The notes under the pieces: generated by a model
Database searches by the model: none
What the model was told of the DNA's origin: nothing
Seen by the model: the letters and a program-made list of their open reading frames with translations, nothing else
Source of the DNA: Actinokineospora xionganensis
GTDB lineage: Bacteria; Actinomycetota; Actinomycetes; Mycobacteriales; Pseudonocardiaceae
DNA length: 64,000 nt
Assembly (NCBI RefSeq): GCF_014323725.1
Contig: NZ_JABVED010000008.1
Span: 62,001 to 126,000, forward strand
Direction: 5' to 3'
In this document: piece after piece, positions 36,516 to 46,078 of the stretch
How the letters are laid out: every line of letters starts with the position of its first letter
Numbering within the stretch: the stretch's first letter is position 1
Translations under genes and position numbers: made by a program

Positions 36516-37490
36516 TCAGCGGACCGCGCGGAGGGTGCCGTCCCAGGTCGTCGCCGTAGGGAGGAGTTCGGCCAGCTGGACCGGGTACACGGTCTCCTTG
36601 GTCTCCTTGAGATCCGCGCACGACCACCACCGGTGTTCGCCGATGGTGCGGGCTTCCAGGTCCGTGAAGCCTGCGGTGTCGATCACCGCGTCGGTCGGGA
36701 GCCGGGCGAGGAAGAACCACTCCTCGCCGTCGTAGTTGCGGCCCTCGAAACTGAACGCGACCCTCCGGCGCCACAGCGGGCCTTCGAGGGCGTCCGGCTC
36801 GATCTTGACCCCGGTCTCCTCGCACAGTTCGCGCGCGGCCGCCGTGCGCAGGTCCTCCCCCGGCTCGACGCCGCCGCCCGCGGTGAACCAGAACTTGTCC
36901 TCGGCGCGGTTGGGGTCGTGCCCGTGGAACAGCAGCACCCGGTCATCGGCGTCCAGCAGGACCACCCGTGCCGACGGCCGCGGCCTGGGGAACTCGTCGA
37001 GGGTTGGTTCGGCGATCTCCAGGTAGCCGGGCTCCGGGGCGGTTCCCGCGAGCTTGAACCACCGCACCACGCGCCGTCTGCGCTGGGTCAGGGTGTCCCG
37101 GACGGCGTCGCCGTGGACACGGCGGGCGATGACCATGCGGTGTTCGGCGTCGATCAGTTCGGCGGCCAGGGCCAGCGCCAGGGTGGGCCGGTCGACCTCG
37201 GCGAGGACCCGGGTGAGTTCGTTCTCCGCGGTCTCACGGTCGGTGCGCGAGGCGCGTTCGGCGCGTTCGGCCACCACCCGCAGGCGGTCGCCGAGGGCGT
37301 GGTCGACCACGCCGGACACGGCCCGGGCCACCACCGCTCGGCGCGCGAGGGCGGCGTCGAGGGCGGCCCAGGCCGCGTCGGTGCGCACATGGAGCCGGTC
37401 CAGGCGGTTGGCGGTGCCGACGAACCAGACGCCGATGATGACGACCAGCGACAGCACAACGACCAGCGTGGTGAGTTCCCAGCCGGTCAT
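36516..37490 (-). CDS. NUDIX hydrolase with N-terminal membrane anchor (Rv2609c type)
   Basis: A 324-residue protein: an N-terminal helix (residues 5-25), a LemA-like helical segment (~30-145), and a NUDIX domain from about residue 170 with the Nudix box GGGVEPGEDLRTAAAREL...EETG (~206-228; Glu residues in place). The substrate is unknown. It follows pimA (ATGA overlap) as Rv2609c does in M. tuberculosis, which suggests a link to PIM or lipid metabolism. It ends 1 nt from the EF-G2 stop. Confidence 0.88.
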   Translation of the reverse strand: MTGWELTTLVVVLSLVVIIGVWFVGTANRLDRLHVRTDAAWAALDAALARRAVVARAVSGVVDHALGDRLRVVAERAERASRTDRETAENELTRVLAEVDRPTLALALAAELIDAEHRMVIARRVHGDAVRDTLTQRRRRVVRWFKLAGTAPEPGYLEIAEPTLDEFPRPRPSARVVLLDADDRVLLFHGHDPNRAEDKFWFTAGGGVEPGEDLRTAAARELCEETGVKIEPDALEGPLWRRRVAFSFEGRNYDGEEWFFLARLPTDAVIDTAGFTDLEARTIGEHRWWSCADLKETKETVYPVQLAELLPTATTWDGTLRAVR

Positions 37491-38611
37491 GACACCTCGC
37501 CGACCCGGCGCGGGTTGGCGGCCACGGCCTGCTCGTAGACCCGCAGCACCTGGTTCGCCACGACAGACCAGTCGAACGCGGCGACCCGGCGGTCGCCCTC
37601 GGCCACCAGCAGCGACCGCCGCGACGGGTCGGTCAGGACCGAGCGGAGGCCGTCGGCCAGCGACACCGGGTCGTTGACGGCGGTGAGCACACCCGCCCGG
37701 CCGTCGTCGAGGACGCGGCGGAAGGCGTCGAGGTCGCTGGCGACCACGGCCGTCTCGGCGGACATCGCCTCGGTGAGGATGATGCCGAAGCTCTCGCCGC
37801 CGGTGTTCGGCGCGCAGTACACGTCGACGCTGCGCAGGGCGCGGGCCTTGGTCTTGTCGTCGACCTGGCCGAGCAGGTCGAGCCTGCCCGCCAACTCGGG
37901 ACCGGCCATCCGGCGCAGCTCGTCCTCGTCGCCACGGCCGACCACGAGCAGCCGCACCTCCGGCAAATCCAAGTGCCGCATGGCATCCAGGAGCACCGGC
38001 ATGCCCTTGCGGGGCTCGGTGTAGCGGCCGACGAAGCCGATCGTGCCGCCCGGGCGCGGGTAGCCGTCGAGCGGTTCGGCGTCACGGAAGAAGTCGACGT
38101 CGACCCCGTTGGGGATCTCCACCGCGTCGCCGCCGAGGTGCTCCACCTGCACCCGCCGCGCCAGGGCCGACACGGCGATGCGCGCGGTGACCTTCTCCAG
38201 GAACGGCTGCAGCACCCCCTGGAACGCGCTGAGCGTGCGCGAACGCGGGGTCGAGGTGTGGAAGGTCGCCACGATCGGGCCGTCGGCGATCATCAGAGCC
38301 AGCATCGCCAGGCTCGGCGCCGTCGGCTCATGCAGGTGCAGGACGTCGAAGTCGTGGTCGCGGATCCAGCGGCGCACCCGGGCGTAGGACACCGGGCCGA
38401 ACGACAGGCGGGCGACCGAGCCGTTGTACGGGATGCCCACCGCGCGGCCCGCGGGCCGGACGAACTCGGGCAGCGGCGTGTCCTCGTCGGCGGGGGCGAG
38501 CACGTCGACGTCGTGGCCGAGGCCGCGCAGCGCCCTGGCCAGGTCCACGACGTGGGCCTGCACTCCTCCGGGTACCTCGAAGGAGTACGGGCAGACAATC
38601 CCGATTCTCAA
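37487..38611 (-). CDS. pimA: Phosphatidyl-myo-inositol alpha-mannosyltransferase PimA
   Basis: GT4 glycosyltransferase that adds the first mannose from GDP-mannose to phosphatidylinositol. 374 residues; it begins LRIGIVCPYSFEVPGGVQAHVVDLA, as PimA does, with FHTSTPRSR, IPNGVDVDFF, FVGRYTEPRKG and the nucleotide-binding GESFGIILTEAM loop. TTG at 38611 with GGGGAG 8 nt upstream. Runs in the operon pgsA-patA-pimA-nudix. Confidence 0.93.
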   Translation of the reverse strand: MRIGIVCPYSFEVPGGVQAHVVDLARALRGLGHDVDVLAPADEDTPLPEFVRPAGRAVGIPYNGSVARLSFGPVSYARVRRWIRDHDFDVLHLHEPTAPSLAMLALMIADGPIVATFHTSTPRSRTLSAFQGVLQPFLEKVTARIAVSALARRVQVEHLGGDAVEIPNGVDVDFFRDAEPLDGYPRPGGTIGFVGRYTEPRKGMPVLLDAMRHLDLPEVRLLVVGRGDEDELRRMAGPELAGRLDLLGQVDDKTKARALRSVDVYCAPNTGGESFGIILTEAMSAETAVVASDLDAFRRVLDDGRAGVLTAVNDPVSLADGLRSVLTDPSRRSLLVAEGDRRVAAFDWSVVANQVLRVYEQAVAANPRRVGEVS

Positions 38612-38643
38612 CTGACGGTCTCCCCACTGGCCCAGACGTCGAT

Positions 38644-39555
38644 CTATTCGCGCAGCGCTTTCTGGCGGCCGGCAGGCAGGTCGGCGACCCAGAGTTTCTG
38701 CAGCATGTGCCAGTCTGCGGGATGCGCGGCGATATCGGCGGCCAAAACGTCGGCGAGGGCCTGCGTGGCGGCCTGGACGCCGTCGGCGCCGCTGACCCGG
38801 ATCGGCGGGTGCAGGCGCAGGCCCCAGCCGTCCTCGGTGAACCACAGGCCCGCCGGGATCAGCGCGGCGCCGGTCTTCGCGGCCAGATAGGCCGGTCCTG
38901 CGGGCATCCGCGTCCGCTCGCCGAAGAAGGTCACCGGAATCCCCGCCGTGGTCAGGTCACGGTCGGCGAGCAGGCAGACGATCCCGTTGGCGCGCAAGCG
39001 TTCCGCCAGCACCTCCGACGGCAGCCGACTGCCGCCGGACGACGCCAGGATCTCGAAGCCGAGGGACTCGCGGTACGCCACGAACCGGTGGTACAGCGAG
39101 TCGGGCTTGAGCCGCTCGGCGACGGTCGCGAACTTGCCATGCGTGCCGACGAGCCACACGCCCGCCGCGTCCCAGTTGCCCGAGTGGGGCAGCGCGAGAA
39201 TCACCCCGTTGCCCTCGGCGAGGGCGGCGCTCAGGTTCTCCTTGCCGGTCATCTCGGCGTCGATCGCGGCGTGGACCTCGCTGTGGTCCATCGACGGCAG
39301 CCGGAAGGCCTCCATCCAGTACCGCGCGTACGAGCGCAGCGCCTGGCGGACCAGCTCGTCGAGCTCGGACGGGCCGGCCTGGGGCACGACGCGGGCCAGG
39401 TTGGCCCGCAGCTGAAGGGTCCCCGGCCCCCCACGGCGGGCGGCGAGGTCGGCGCCGAAGCGGAACAGCCCGCGCGCGATCCCCTCGGGCAGGACGCGGA
39501 CCAGCCGCCATCCCGCGGCGTAGCCCCAGTCCGCGAGGCGGTGGCCGAAACTCAT
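38644..39555 (-). CDS. patA: PIM acyltransferase
   Basis: Phosphatidylinositol-mannoside acyltransferase (Rv2611c type) that acylates the mannose placed by PimA. 303 residues with the acyltransferase motif HSGNWD (His124, Asp129) and a GLWFTEDGWGLRL strand. ATG at 39555 overlaps the pgsA stop (ATGA). Peripheral, on the cytoplasmic face of the membrane. Confidence 0.92.
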   Translation of the reverse strand: MSFGHRLADWGYAAGWRLVRVLPEGIARGLFRFGADLAARRGGPGTLQLRANLARVVPQAGPSELDELVRQALRSYARYWMEAFRLPSMDHSEVHAAIDAEMTGKENLSAALAEGNGVILALPHSGNWDAAGVWLVGTHGKFATVAERLKPDSLYHRFVAYRESLGFEILASSGGSRLPSEVLAERLRANGIVCLLADRDLTTAGIPVTFFGERTRMPAGPAYLAAKTGAALIPAGLWFTEDGWGLRLHPPIRVSGADGVQAATQALADVLAADIAAHPADWHMLQKLWVADLPAGRQKALRE

Positions 39556-40160
39556 GCGCTCTCCTCCTTGGCCGCGCGGCGCACCGCGAGCAGCCGCTGG
39601 GTGACCGTCGCGACCGACCCCACGGCCAGCAGCCACAGTGCGACGGGCAGCGCGTGCGGGACGCCGAGGCCTGCGAGCATGGCCCCGACGAGAGTGATGA
39701 TCAGCCGCTCGGCGCGTTCGACGAACCCGCCGTCGGCACTGAGCCCGGTCGCCTCGGCGCGGGCCTTGACATAGGAGATGACCTGGCCGGACACCAGGCA
39801 GATCAGCGCGGCCGCGGCCGACGAGCGGTCACCACCGGAGAAGGCGTACCAGGCGATCGCGCTGAACAGGGCGCCGTCGGCGATCCGGTCGCACGTCGCG
39901 TCGAGCACCACCCCGAACCGGGTGCCACCGCCCTGCGCCCTGGCCATGGCGCCGTCGAAGAGGTCGAAGAGGACGAACACGGTGACCACGAGGGCGCCGG
40001 CGATCAACTGCCCAGTGGAGAACAGCCAGACCGACGCGGCTACCGCGCCCGCCGTGCCGATGAGGGTGACGGCGTCGGGAGTGAGGCCGAGTCGAAGCAG
40101 CCACTTGCCGATGGGATCGGTGACGCGCGAGACCGAGGCGCGAGCGAAGAGGTTCAGCAT
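39552..40160 (-). CDS. pgsA: Phosphatidylinositol phosphate synthase (CDP-alcohol phosphatidyltransferase)
   Basis: Forms phosphatidylinositol phosphate from CDP-diacylglycerol and inositol phosphate. 202 residues, six helices, with the CDP-alcohol signature D-G-x2-A-R-x8-G-x3-D-x3-D at about residues 69-91 (DGAMARAQ, GVVLDATCDRIAD). First gene of the PIM operon. Its C-terminus and the PimA/PatA genes are in the mycobacterial order, except that the HIT gene has been moved behind a MarR/YceI insertion. Confidence 0.93.
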   Translation of the reverse strand: MLNLFARASVSRVTDPIGKWLLRLGLTPDAVTLIGTAGAVAASVWLFSTGQLIAGALVVTVFVLFDLFDGAMARAQGGGTRFGVVLDATCDRIADGALFSAIAWYAFSGGDRSSAAAALICLVSGQVISYVKARAEATGLSADGGFVERAERLIITLVGAMLAGLGVPHALPVALWLLAVGSVATVTQRLLAVRRAAKEESA

Positions 40161-40283
40161 GAGGGCGTCGGTTGCACCTAACAGGTGGGGCTTACAGGCG
40201 GGCTCTACAGCGGTAATTGCGGCCCGGGCAGCCTAACTGTCCGCGCCGCACGAGGCCTACCTGGCCTGCGCCGGTGGCGCGGA

Positions 40284-40778
40284 TCAGCAGTCCGTTTCGC
40301 GGCAGCCGGGAAGTTGCTTGTCCGGGTCGAGGCCTTCGAGGACCGCCTTGCTGATCTCTCCGAGTGCCTTGACCTGCTCGGGGGTCAGGCGATCGAACAG
40401 CTTCTCCCGGACCGCCGTCACGTGGCCTGGGGCGGCGGCGGCCAGGGCGGCGAAGCCCTCGTCGGTGAGGACGGCCAGCGAGCCGCGCTTGTCGGTCGGG
40501 CATTCCTGCCTGCGTACCCAGCCCGCCTGCTCCAGCCGGGCGACCGCGTGCGACAACCTGCTTCGCGACGAACCGCGCAGGCCCGCCAACTCGCTCATCC
40601 GCATCGAGCGGTCGGGGGCGTGGGAGAGGACGACGAGGATCTCGTAATAGGTGTAAGGCATCTCGGAGTCGCGCTGGAGTTGGCGGTCCAACTGGTCGTT
40701 GAGTGCGCCGCTCATGGTGATGAAGGCGCGCCAAACCTCCTGTTCGCCATCGTCCAACCAGCGCGTGTCATCCGTCAT
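40284..40778 (-). CDS. MarR-family regulator
   Basis: A ~164-residue MarR protein with a winged HTH (MRMSELAGLRGSSRSRLSHAVARLEQAGWV, about residues 55-85) and the RQECPTDKRG wing. The start is unclear: I use ATG at 40778, but ATG at 40787 or a TTG inside the operator are alternatives. Divergent from yceI across a 110-nt gap with TTGA-N4-TCAA repeats, so it probably controls itself and yceI. The C-terminus has Cys residues (PGCRETDC), possible redox sensors. Confidence 0.88.
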   Translation of the reverse strand: MTDDTRWLDDGEQEVWRAFITMSGALNDQLDRQLQRDSEMPYTYYEILVVLSHAPDRSMRMSELAGLRGSSRSRLSHAVARLEQAGWVRRQECPTDKRGSLAVLTDEGFAALAAAAPGHVTAVREKLFDRLTPEQVKALGEISKAVLEGLDPDKQLPGCRETDC

Positions 40779-40798
40779 GTCTCCCATCGTACCCCATA

Positions 40799-40846
40799 GT
40801 TGAACCCTCAACGGTTCTCGTGTAGGGTCTGCGATTGAGAGTTCAA
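40799..40846. promoter_or_regulatory. MarR-type operator repeats between marR and yceI
   Basis: GTTGAACCCTCAAC at 40799-40812 is an inverted repeat (GTTGA-N4-TCAAC). TTGAGAGTTCAA at 40835-40846 is a second TTGA-N4-TCAA copy, and a partial half-site follows (CAAAGTTCAAC). The spacing and symmetry fit binding by the divergent MarR protein. Confidence 0.65.
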
Positions 40847-40888
40847 CAACTCAAAGTTCAACTACTTCGCACTCAGGAGACGAACCGC

Positions 40889-41449
40889 ATGAGCACCACC
40901 AGCCTCACCGCGATCCCCGGTTTCATCGCGGGCACGTGGGACATCGACGCGTCGCACTCCGATGTCGCCTTCACCGTCCGCCACCTGGTCATCACCAAGG
41001 TCCGCGGCCGCTTCGACGACGTGACTGGCTCCATCGTCACCACCGACGACCTGGCCACCGCGGGCGTCGAGGTCGTCATCGGCCTGAACAGCATCAACAC
41101 GAACAGCGAGCAGCGGGACGGACACCTGAAGTCCGCCGACTTCTTCGAGACCGAGACCTACCCGGAGATGACCTACAAGGCGACCGGCGTCCGCCCGGAC
41201 GGCGACAAGTACGTCCTCGACGGCGAACTGTCCCTCAAGGGCGTCACGAGGACCGTGCCGGTGACCTTCGAGCTCAATGGCTTCTCCCCCGACCCGTGGG
41301 GCGGCACCCGCATCGGCCTGTCCGGCGACGCGTCGATCAACCGCAGGGACTTCGGGGTGAACTTCGAGGGCGTGCAGAACGGCCTCGCCGTGGTCGCCGA
41401 CAAGATCGACATCCACCTGGAGATCGAGGCCGTGCTGCGTCAGGGCTGA
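40889..41449 (+). CDS. YceI-family lipid-binding protein
   Basis: A 186-residue YceI-fold protein: GTWDIDASHSDVAFTVRHLVITKVRGRF at the start, DGHLKSADFFETETYPEMTYKAT in the middle, and INRRDFGVNFEG near the end. The fold is a lipocalin-like barrel that binds isoprenoids or fatty amides. There is no signal peptide, so it is cytoplasmic. ATG at 40889 with AGGAG 8 nt upstream. Convergent with the HIT gene, overlapping by 10 nt. Confidence 0.93.
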   Translation: MSTTSLTAIPGFIAGTWDIDASHSDVAFTVRHLVITKVRGRFDDVTGSIVTTDDLATAGVEVVIGLNSINTNSEQRDGHLKSADFFETETYPEMTYKATGVRPDGDKYVLDGELSLKGVTRTVPVTFELNGFSPDPWGGTRIGLSGDASINRRDFGVNFEGVQNGLAVVADKIDIHLEIEAVLRQG

Positions 41450-42006
41450 GCCCAGGCCGCCGCGAGCAGAGCGCGGGTTTCGCCGAGCAACTGCGGCAGC
41501 ACCTTGGTGTGACCGACGACCGGCATGAAGTTGGCGTCGCCGCCCCAGCGCGGCACCAGGTGTTGATGCAGGTGGGCGGCGATACCCGCGCCCGCGACCA
41601 CTCCCTGGTTCATCCCGATGTTGAACCCGTGCGGCGCCGCCACCCGGCGCGCGACCCGCATCGCCCGTTGGGTGAACTCCCCCAGCTCGACGGTCTCGGG
41701 CGCGGTCAGCTCCGTGTAGTCGGCGACGTGCCGGTACGGGACGACCATCAGGTGTCCCGGGTTGTACGGGTAGAGGTTGAGCACCGCGTAGACCAGCTCA
41801 CCGCGCGCGATGATCAGCGCGTCGGCGTCGTCGAGGTCGACCAGCCCGCAGAACGGGCAGCCGTCCTCCTCGTCGTGCTCGGGCTTGTTCTCGCCGCGGA
41901 TGTAGGCCATCCGGTGCGGCGTCCACAGCCGTTGGAGGGCGTCCGGCACCCCCACCCCGTTCTGGGCGACGAGCTCGGGCTCTCCGGAGCCAACGGCAGC
42001 GGCCAT
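41440..42006 (-). CDS. HIT-family nucleotide hydrolase/phosphorylase (Rv2613c type)
   Basis: A 188-residue histidine-triad protein, probably a diadenosine tetraphosphate phosphorylase as reported for M. tuberculosis Rv2613c. It has the HIT motif HLHQHLVPRW (His-x-His-x-His) near residue 148 and an N-terminal CPFCGLVDLDD. ATG at 42006 has AGGA 8 nt upstream. In the mycobacterial order this gene lies between thrS and pgsA, as here apart from the MarR/YceI insertion. Confidence 0.92.
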   Translation of the reverse strand: MAAAVGSGEPELVAQNGVGVPDALQRLWTPHRMAYIRGENKPEHDEEDGCPFCGLVDLDDADALIIARGELVYAVLNLYPYNPGHLMVVPYRHVADYTELTAPETVELGEFTQRAMRVARRVAAPHGFNIGMNQGVVAGAGIAAHLHQHLVPRWGGDANFMPVVGHTKVLPQLLGETRALLAAAWAQP

Positions 42007-42084
42007 GTCCACGATCCTAGTGGCGGCCGGTTCTCCTGGATTGGCCATGGTCGCGACACCGCACGGTTCCATAAGGTCGGGCGC

Positions 42085-42534
42085 GTGAGCCTGCTGATCA
42101 AATCCCCCGCCGACGTCGAGCGCCTGCGCGCGGTCGTCGGCGAGTACCGAGTCCTGCTGTCTGGCGCCGACACCGGCGGCAGGCTCGCGGTCGTCGAACA
42201 GATCCTCCCGCCGGGCGCGCTCGGGGCGGCCCCGCATGTGCACCACGGGCACGAGGAGGACTTCATAGTCACCGCGGGCGCCATCACGTTCGACACCGCG
42301 ACCGAGGCTCGCGTGGTCGCCGCGGGCGGGGTGGTGTCGGTGCCCAGGGGCGCGGCGCACGGCTTCGGCAACGACTCGGCCGAGACCGCTCGGTGCATCG
42401 TGACGTTCACACCCGCCGGGTACGAGGACTACTTCCGCCTGATCGACGAACTGGTCCGGGCGGGCACGTCGCCCGACGCCGACACCCTGGCCCGACTGCG
42501 CGCCCGGTTCGCGACCGAGTCAGCGACTCATTAG
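42085..42534 (+). CDS. Cupin-domain protein
   Basis: A 149-residue single cupin: PHVHHGHEEDFIVTAG supplies the first metal-binding motif (His-x-His with Glu), and PRGAAHGFGND the second His. A C-terminal helix follows. The function could be a small dioxygenase, isomerase or binding protein. GTG at 42085 with AAGG upstream. Divergent from the HIT gene and overlapping the next convergent gene by 15 nt. Confidence 0.82.
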   Translation: MSLLIKSPADVERLRAVVGEYRVLLSGADTGGRLAVVEQILPPGALGAAPHVHHGHEEDFIVTAGAITFDTATEARVVAAGGVVSVPRGAAHGFGNDSAETARCIVTFTPAGYEDYFRLIDELVRAGTSPDADTLARLRARFATESATH

Positions 42535-42900
42535 CGCCCGAATGTAGGCGTTGGCTTCGGCGCGGAACATGAGGACCGTCCCGACGACAGCGGCCGCGGC
42601 GACAAGCGTCATCGCCATGAACTCGATTCCGGGGCCGGTGCCGACGAAAGTGCTCGCGGCGAGGTAGAGAAAAAGGGCGGCGATGAGGGCCAGCACGATT
42701 CTCGGGCCTCGCCAGCCTTTTCGGAGGTTGCCCGCGCAGAGGACGATCACTATGCCGAAGAAGAAGACCAGGCCGTGGCTGGGGACCGGGTTGGTGTTGA
42801 GGATGATGGTGATCAGGACGAAGAGCAGGAGGGCAATGCCCAGGGACAGCCAGACGACATAGGCCTGATCCAGGCACTTCGGGCGCTCGGTCTCCTCCAT
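42520..42900 (-). CDS. Four-helix membrane protein, unknown function
   Basis: A 126-residue protein with four predicted transmembrane helices (about 13-33, 42-60, 68-86 and 92-112), short cytoplasmic ends and no charged catalytic motif. ATG start. It overlaps the cupin gene end by 15 nt, tail to tail. I recognise no family. Confidence 0.65.
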   Translation of the reverse strand: MEETERPKCLDQAYVVWLSLGIALLLFVLITIILNTNPVPSHGLVFFFGIVIVLCAGNLRKGWRGPRIVLALIAALFLYLAASTFVGTGPGIEFMAMTLVAAAAVVGTVLMFRAEANAYIRALMSR

Positions 42901-43134
42901 GAGCCCATGTTATCGATTGTCGCTGCCTTCGGCGTTTCGAGCGCCTGATCGAGTGATCGCCGTACCGGCGTCTTGGTCTCGATGCGCCTGTTTCGACGCA
43001 TTCGCGCTGATTCAAAGGGGAACCACCCAAAACCGCCCGTCGGGCTCGGCCGGCTATGTTCTTGCCGCGGCCCCGTTCCCGACATGTGGCCTTGACCGGA
43101 CCCTTGCGGTTTGCCTGCGGCGGGGGCGAACAAG

Positions 43135-43168
43135 AGAAACGGGCCGTTCTGCTGAACGGCCCGTTTCT
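43135..43168. terminator. Bidirectional terminator after thrS
   Basis: AGAAACGGGCCGTT (43135-43148) and AACGGCCCGTTTCT (43155-43168) form a perfect 14-bp stem with a 6-nt loop (CTGCTG), 16 nt beyond the thrS stop. The stem ends in an A/T-rich run on both sides. Confidence 0.9.
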
Positions 43169-43184
43169 TATGGTTGCTTGGTCC

Positions 43185-45242
43185 TTATTCGGCGGCGACC
43201 TTGAAGGTTTCCGCCGACGGGGACGTGTTGTCCCTGCGGGCGATCCATTCGTGGACCGCCTCCACCGCGCGGTCCACGGGGATGCCGTTGACCTGAGATC
43301 CGTCCCTGAAGCGGAACGACACCGAGCCGGACTCGACGTCCTTGGCGCCTGCCACCAGGAGGAAGGGCACCTTCTGCAGGGTGTGGTTGCGGATCTTCTT
43401 CTGCATCCGGTCGTCGGAGGTGTCGACGTCCACGCGGATGCCCTTGGCGCGCAGGGCTTTGGCTACCTGCTGGAGGTGTTCGACGTGGTCTTCGGCGATG
43501 GGGATGCCGACGGCCTGCACTGGGGAGAGCCAAGCCGGGAAGGCGCCCGCGTAGTGCTCGGTCAGAACGCCGAAGAACCGTTCGATGGAGCCGAACAGCG
43601 CGCGGTGGATCATGACCGGGCGCTTGCGGGAGCCGTCGTTGGCGGTGTACTCCAGTTCGAAGCGCTCCGGCAGGTTGAAGTCGACCTGGATGGTCGACAT
43701 CTGCCAGGTGCGGCCGAGGGCGTCCTTGGCCTGCACGGAGATCTTCGGGCCGTAGAAGGCCGCGCCGCCCGGGTCGGGGACGAGCTCGAGGCCGGAGCTC
43801 TCCGCGGCGACGCGCAACGCTTCCGTGGCCTGTTCCCAGACCTCGTCGGAGCCGACGTACTTCTCGTCGTTGCGGGTGGACAGCTCCAGGTAGAAGTCGT
43901 CCAGGCCGTAGTCGCGCAGCAGGTTGAGCACGAACGACAGCAGCGACTTCAGCTCGTCCTGGACCTGTTCGGGCGAGCAGAAGATGTGCGCGTCGTCCTG
44001 CGTCATGCCGCGGACGCGGGTCAGGCCGTGGATCACGCCGGACTTCTCGTAGCGGTACACCGAGCCGAACTCGAACATGCGCAGCGGCAGCTCGCGATAG
44101 GACCGGCCGCGCGACCGGAAGATCAGGTCGTGGAACGGGCAGTTCATCGGCTTGAGGTAGTAGTCCTGGCCGGGCTTGCGCAGCACGCCGTTCTCGTCGT
44201 ACTCGGCGTCGAGGTGCATCGCCGGGTACATGCCGTCGCGGTACCAGTCCAGGTGGCCCGAGGTCTCGAACAGGCCGCCCTTGGTGATGTGCGGCGAGTA
44301 GACGAACTCGTAGCCCTCCTCGGTGTGCCTGCGCCGCGAGTAGTCCTCCATCTCCTGGCGGATGATCCCGCCCTTGGGGTGGAAGACCGCCAGGCCGGAG
44401 CCGATCTCGTCGGGGAAGCTGAACAGGTCGAGCTCGACGCCGAGCTTGCGGTGGTCGCGGCGCTCGGCCTCGGCGATCAGCTCCAGGTGCGCGTCGAGCG
44501 CCTCCTGCGACTCCCACGCCGTGCCGTAGACGCGCTGCAGCTGGGGGTTCTTCTCGTTGCCGCGCCAGTACGCCGCCGCCACCCTGGTCAGCTTGAACGC
44601 CGGGATGTGCTTGGTCGTGGGCACGTGCGGCCCGCGGCACAGGTCGCCCCAGACCTGCTCGCCGCTGCGGGGGTCGAGGTTGTCGTAGATCGTCAGCTCG
44701 CCGCCGCCGACCTCCATCACCTCGTCGGTGTCGACATCGGACTTGAGGTCGACCAGCTCCAGCTTGAACGGCTCGGCCGCCAGCTCCCGCTTCGCCGCCT
44801 CGACCGACTCCACGACGCGCCGGGAGAACCGCTGCGACCCCTTGATGATCGCCTTCATGCGCTTCTCCAGCGCCTGCAGGTCCTCCGGGGTGAACGGCTT
44901 GTCCACCGAGAAGTCGTAGTAGAAGCCGTCGCGGACCGGCGGGCCGATGCCGAGCTTGGCCTCGGGGAACTGCTGCTGCACGGCCTGCGCGAGCACGTGC
45001 GCGCAGGAGTGGCGGATGACCGCGCGGCCGTCGTCGCTGTTCGCGGCGACCGGCTCGACCGTCGCGTCGGCCTCCGGGGTCCACGACAGGTCGCGGAGAT
45101 GACCGGCGGAGTCGCGCACGACGACGATCGCGTCCGCGCCCTTGCCCGGGAATCCGGCTTCGCGCACGGCAGCGCCCGCGGTAGTGCCCGCCTGCACCAC
45201 CACGCTCGTGGCGGGTGCGACGGCTACGGGCTGCTCGGACAC
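43185..45242 (-). CDS. thrS: Threonine--tRNA ligase
   Basis: Class II synthetase that charges tRNA-Thr. 685 residues: N-terminal TGS-like and editing (N2) domains with the [10 protein letters not shown] motif (~residues 78-87) and [11 protein letters not shown], then the class II core ([10 protein letters not shown], motif 2 [22 protein letters not shown], motif 3 region [17 protein letters not shown]) and a C-terminal anticodon domain. GTG start with GAGGAG upstream. It is preceded by the intergenic repeat copy B; no T-box features are seen on this strand. Confidence 0.96.
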   Translation of the reverse strand: MSEQPVAVAPATSVVVQAGTTAGAAVREAGFPGKGADAIVVVRDSAGHLRDLSWTPEADATVEPVAANSDDGRAVIRHSCAHVLAQAVQQQFPEAKLGIGPPVRDGFYYDFSVDKPFTPEDLQALEKRMKAIIKGSQRFSRRVVESVEAAKRELAAEPFKLELVDLKSDVDTDEVMEVGGGELTIYDNLDPRSGEQVWGDLCRGPHVPTTKHIPAFKLTRVAAAYWRGNEKNPQLQRVYGTAWESQEALDAHLELIAEAERRDHRKLGVELDLFSFPDEIGSGLAVFHPKGGIIRQEMEDYSRRRHTEEGYEFVYSPHITKGGLFETSGHLDWYRDGMYPAMHLDAEYDENGVLRKPGQDYYLKPMNCPFHDLIFRSRGRSYRELPLRMFEFGSVYRYEKSGVIHGLTRVRGMTQDDAHIFCSPEQVQDELKSLLSFVLNLLRDYGLDDFYLELSTRNDEKYVGSDEVWEQATEALRVAAESSGLELVPDPGGAAFYGPKISVQAKDALGRTWQMSTIQVDFNLPERFELEYTANDGSRKRPVMIHRALFGSIERFFGVLTEHYAGAFPAWLSPVQAVGIPIAEDHVEHLQQVAKALRAKGIRVDVDTSDDRMQKKIRNHTLQKVPFLLVAGAKDVESGSVSFRFRDGSQVNGIPVDRAVEAVHEWIARRDNTSPSAETFKVAAE

Positions 45243-45286
45243 GATGACTCCTCGGTTCAGGACACGGGTTGACGAGGAGTGATGTT

Positions 45287-45385
45287 ACTAGTCCGCCTCC
45301 CCGGAATTTTTAAGGTTGGTCACCAAGGAGCGAGACCCGCGGACGGTGGGTGACCGTGGTCGGCCGCCGTCACGGTGCCCCTTGG
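45287..45385. repeat. Dispersed ~100-nt intergenic repeat, copy B
   Basis: Second copy of the block at 5031-5131, about 75% identical by eye, starting with the same 20 bases. It occupies most of the 182-nt gap between the DUF305 gene and thrS, 45 nt upstream of the thrS start. Confidence 0.7.
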
Positions 45386-45424
45386 CATCGGTTGGTCGAC
45401 GCGATGGATTCAGGACCGTGGCCG

Positions 45425-46078
45425 TCAGGCCCCGAGCATCTGCTGCATGCGGCGGATCTCCGCGGACTGAGAGGCGGTGACGTCGTCGGCCATCTCCTGC
45501 ACCCGCACGTCAGCGCCCGTGGTCTTCACGGCGTCGGCCATCGTGAGCGCGCCCTGGTGGTGGGCGATCATCAGCCGCAGGAACAGCTTGTCGAACTCGG
45601 CGCCCTTGGCCGCCTTGAGCTGGTCCATCTGCTCCGGGGTGGCCATGCCCGGCATGCCCGCATGGGCGTTGTGGCCGCCATGACCGGCCGGGGGCACGGG
45701 CGCCTTGTTGTGCTTCTTCAGCCAGGCGTCCATCATCTCGATCTCCGGGCCCTGCGCGTCCGCGATACGCGAAGCGAGCCCCTTGACCTGCCCGTCCGCG
45801 CCGCGATCGGGGACCAGCACGGCCATCTCGATGGCCTGCCGGTGGTGCACGATCATTTCGCGCACGTAGGTGACGTCAGCGTCGTTCGGCGGTGTCTCAG
45901 GACGCGCGCTGCCCGCTTCCTCAGGGGACAGCGTCCGGTTCGACTCCCCCGGCTTGCCCGGCTGGAGCACCGGCGCGGTCGGCTTCGCGCCGATGGGCTC
46001 TTCGCTCCCACTGCACGCGGTCAGCCCCAGCAGTGCGCCGAGCACCACGATTCCGCCCGCCATCCGCCGCAACCTCAT
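45425..46078 (-). CDS. DUF305 lipoprotein, His/Met-rich
   Basis: A 217-residue lipoprotein with lipobox LTAC (Cys22). The DUF305 helices carry HHRQAIEMA (HH at 78-79) and HHQGALTMA (HH at 173-174), and between them is a His/Met-rich loop (HGGHNAHAGMPGM, residues 133-145), the sort of sequence that binds copper or silver. ATG at 46078; GTG/TTG codons just upstream are alternatives. It is divergent from the first of three propeller genes with a 169-nt shared promoter region. DUF305 proteins next to LVIVD-repeat proteins are, as I recall, a recurrent pairing in actinobacteria. Confidence 0.85.
   Translation of the reverse strand: MRLRRMAGGIVVLGALLGLTACSGSEEPIGAKPTAPVLQPGKPGESNRTLSPEEAGSARPETPPNDADVTYVREMIVHHRQAIEMAVLVPDRGADGQVKGLASRIADAQGPEIEMMDAWLKKHNKAPVPPAGHGGHNAHAGMPGMATPEQMDQLKAAKGAEFDKLFLRLMIAHHQGALTMADAVKTTGADVRVQEMADDVTASQSAEIRRMQQMLGA

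Noticed and set aside
45243-45424. Possible T-box upstream of thrS
   Set aside because: The only stretch resembling the T-box antiterminator motif (GGTGGGTGACCG) is on the plus strand, opposite to thrS, and the specifier loop and terminator are not seen.
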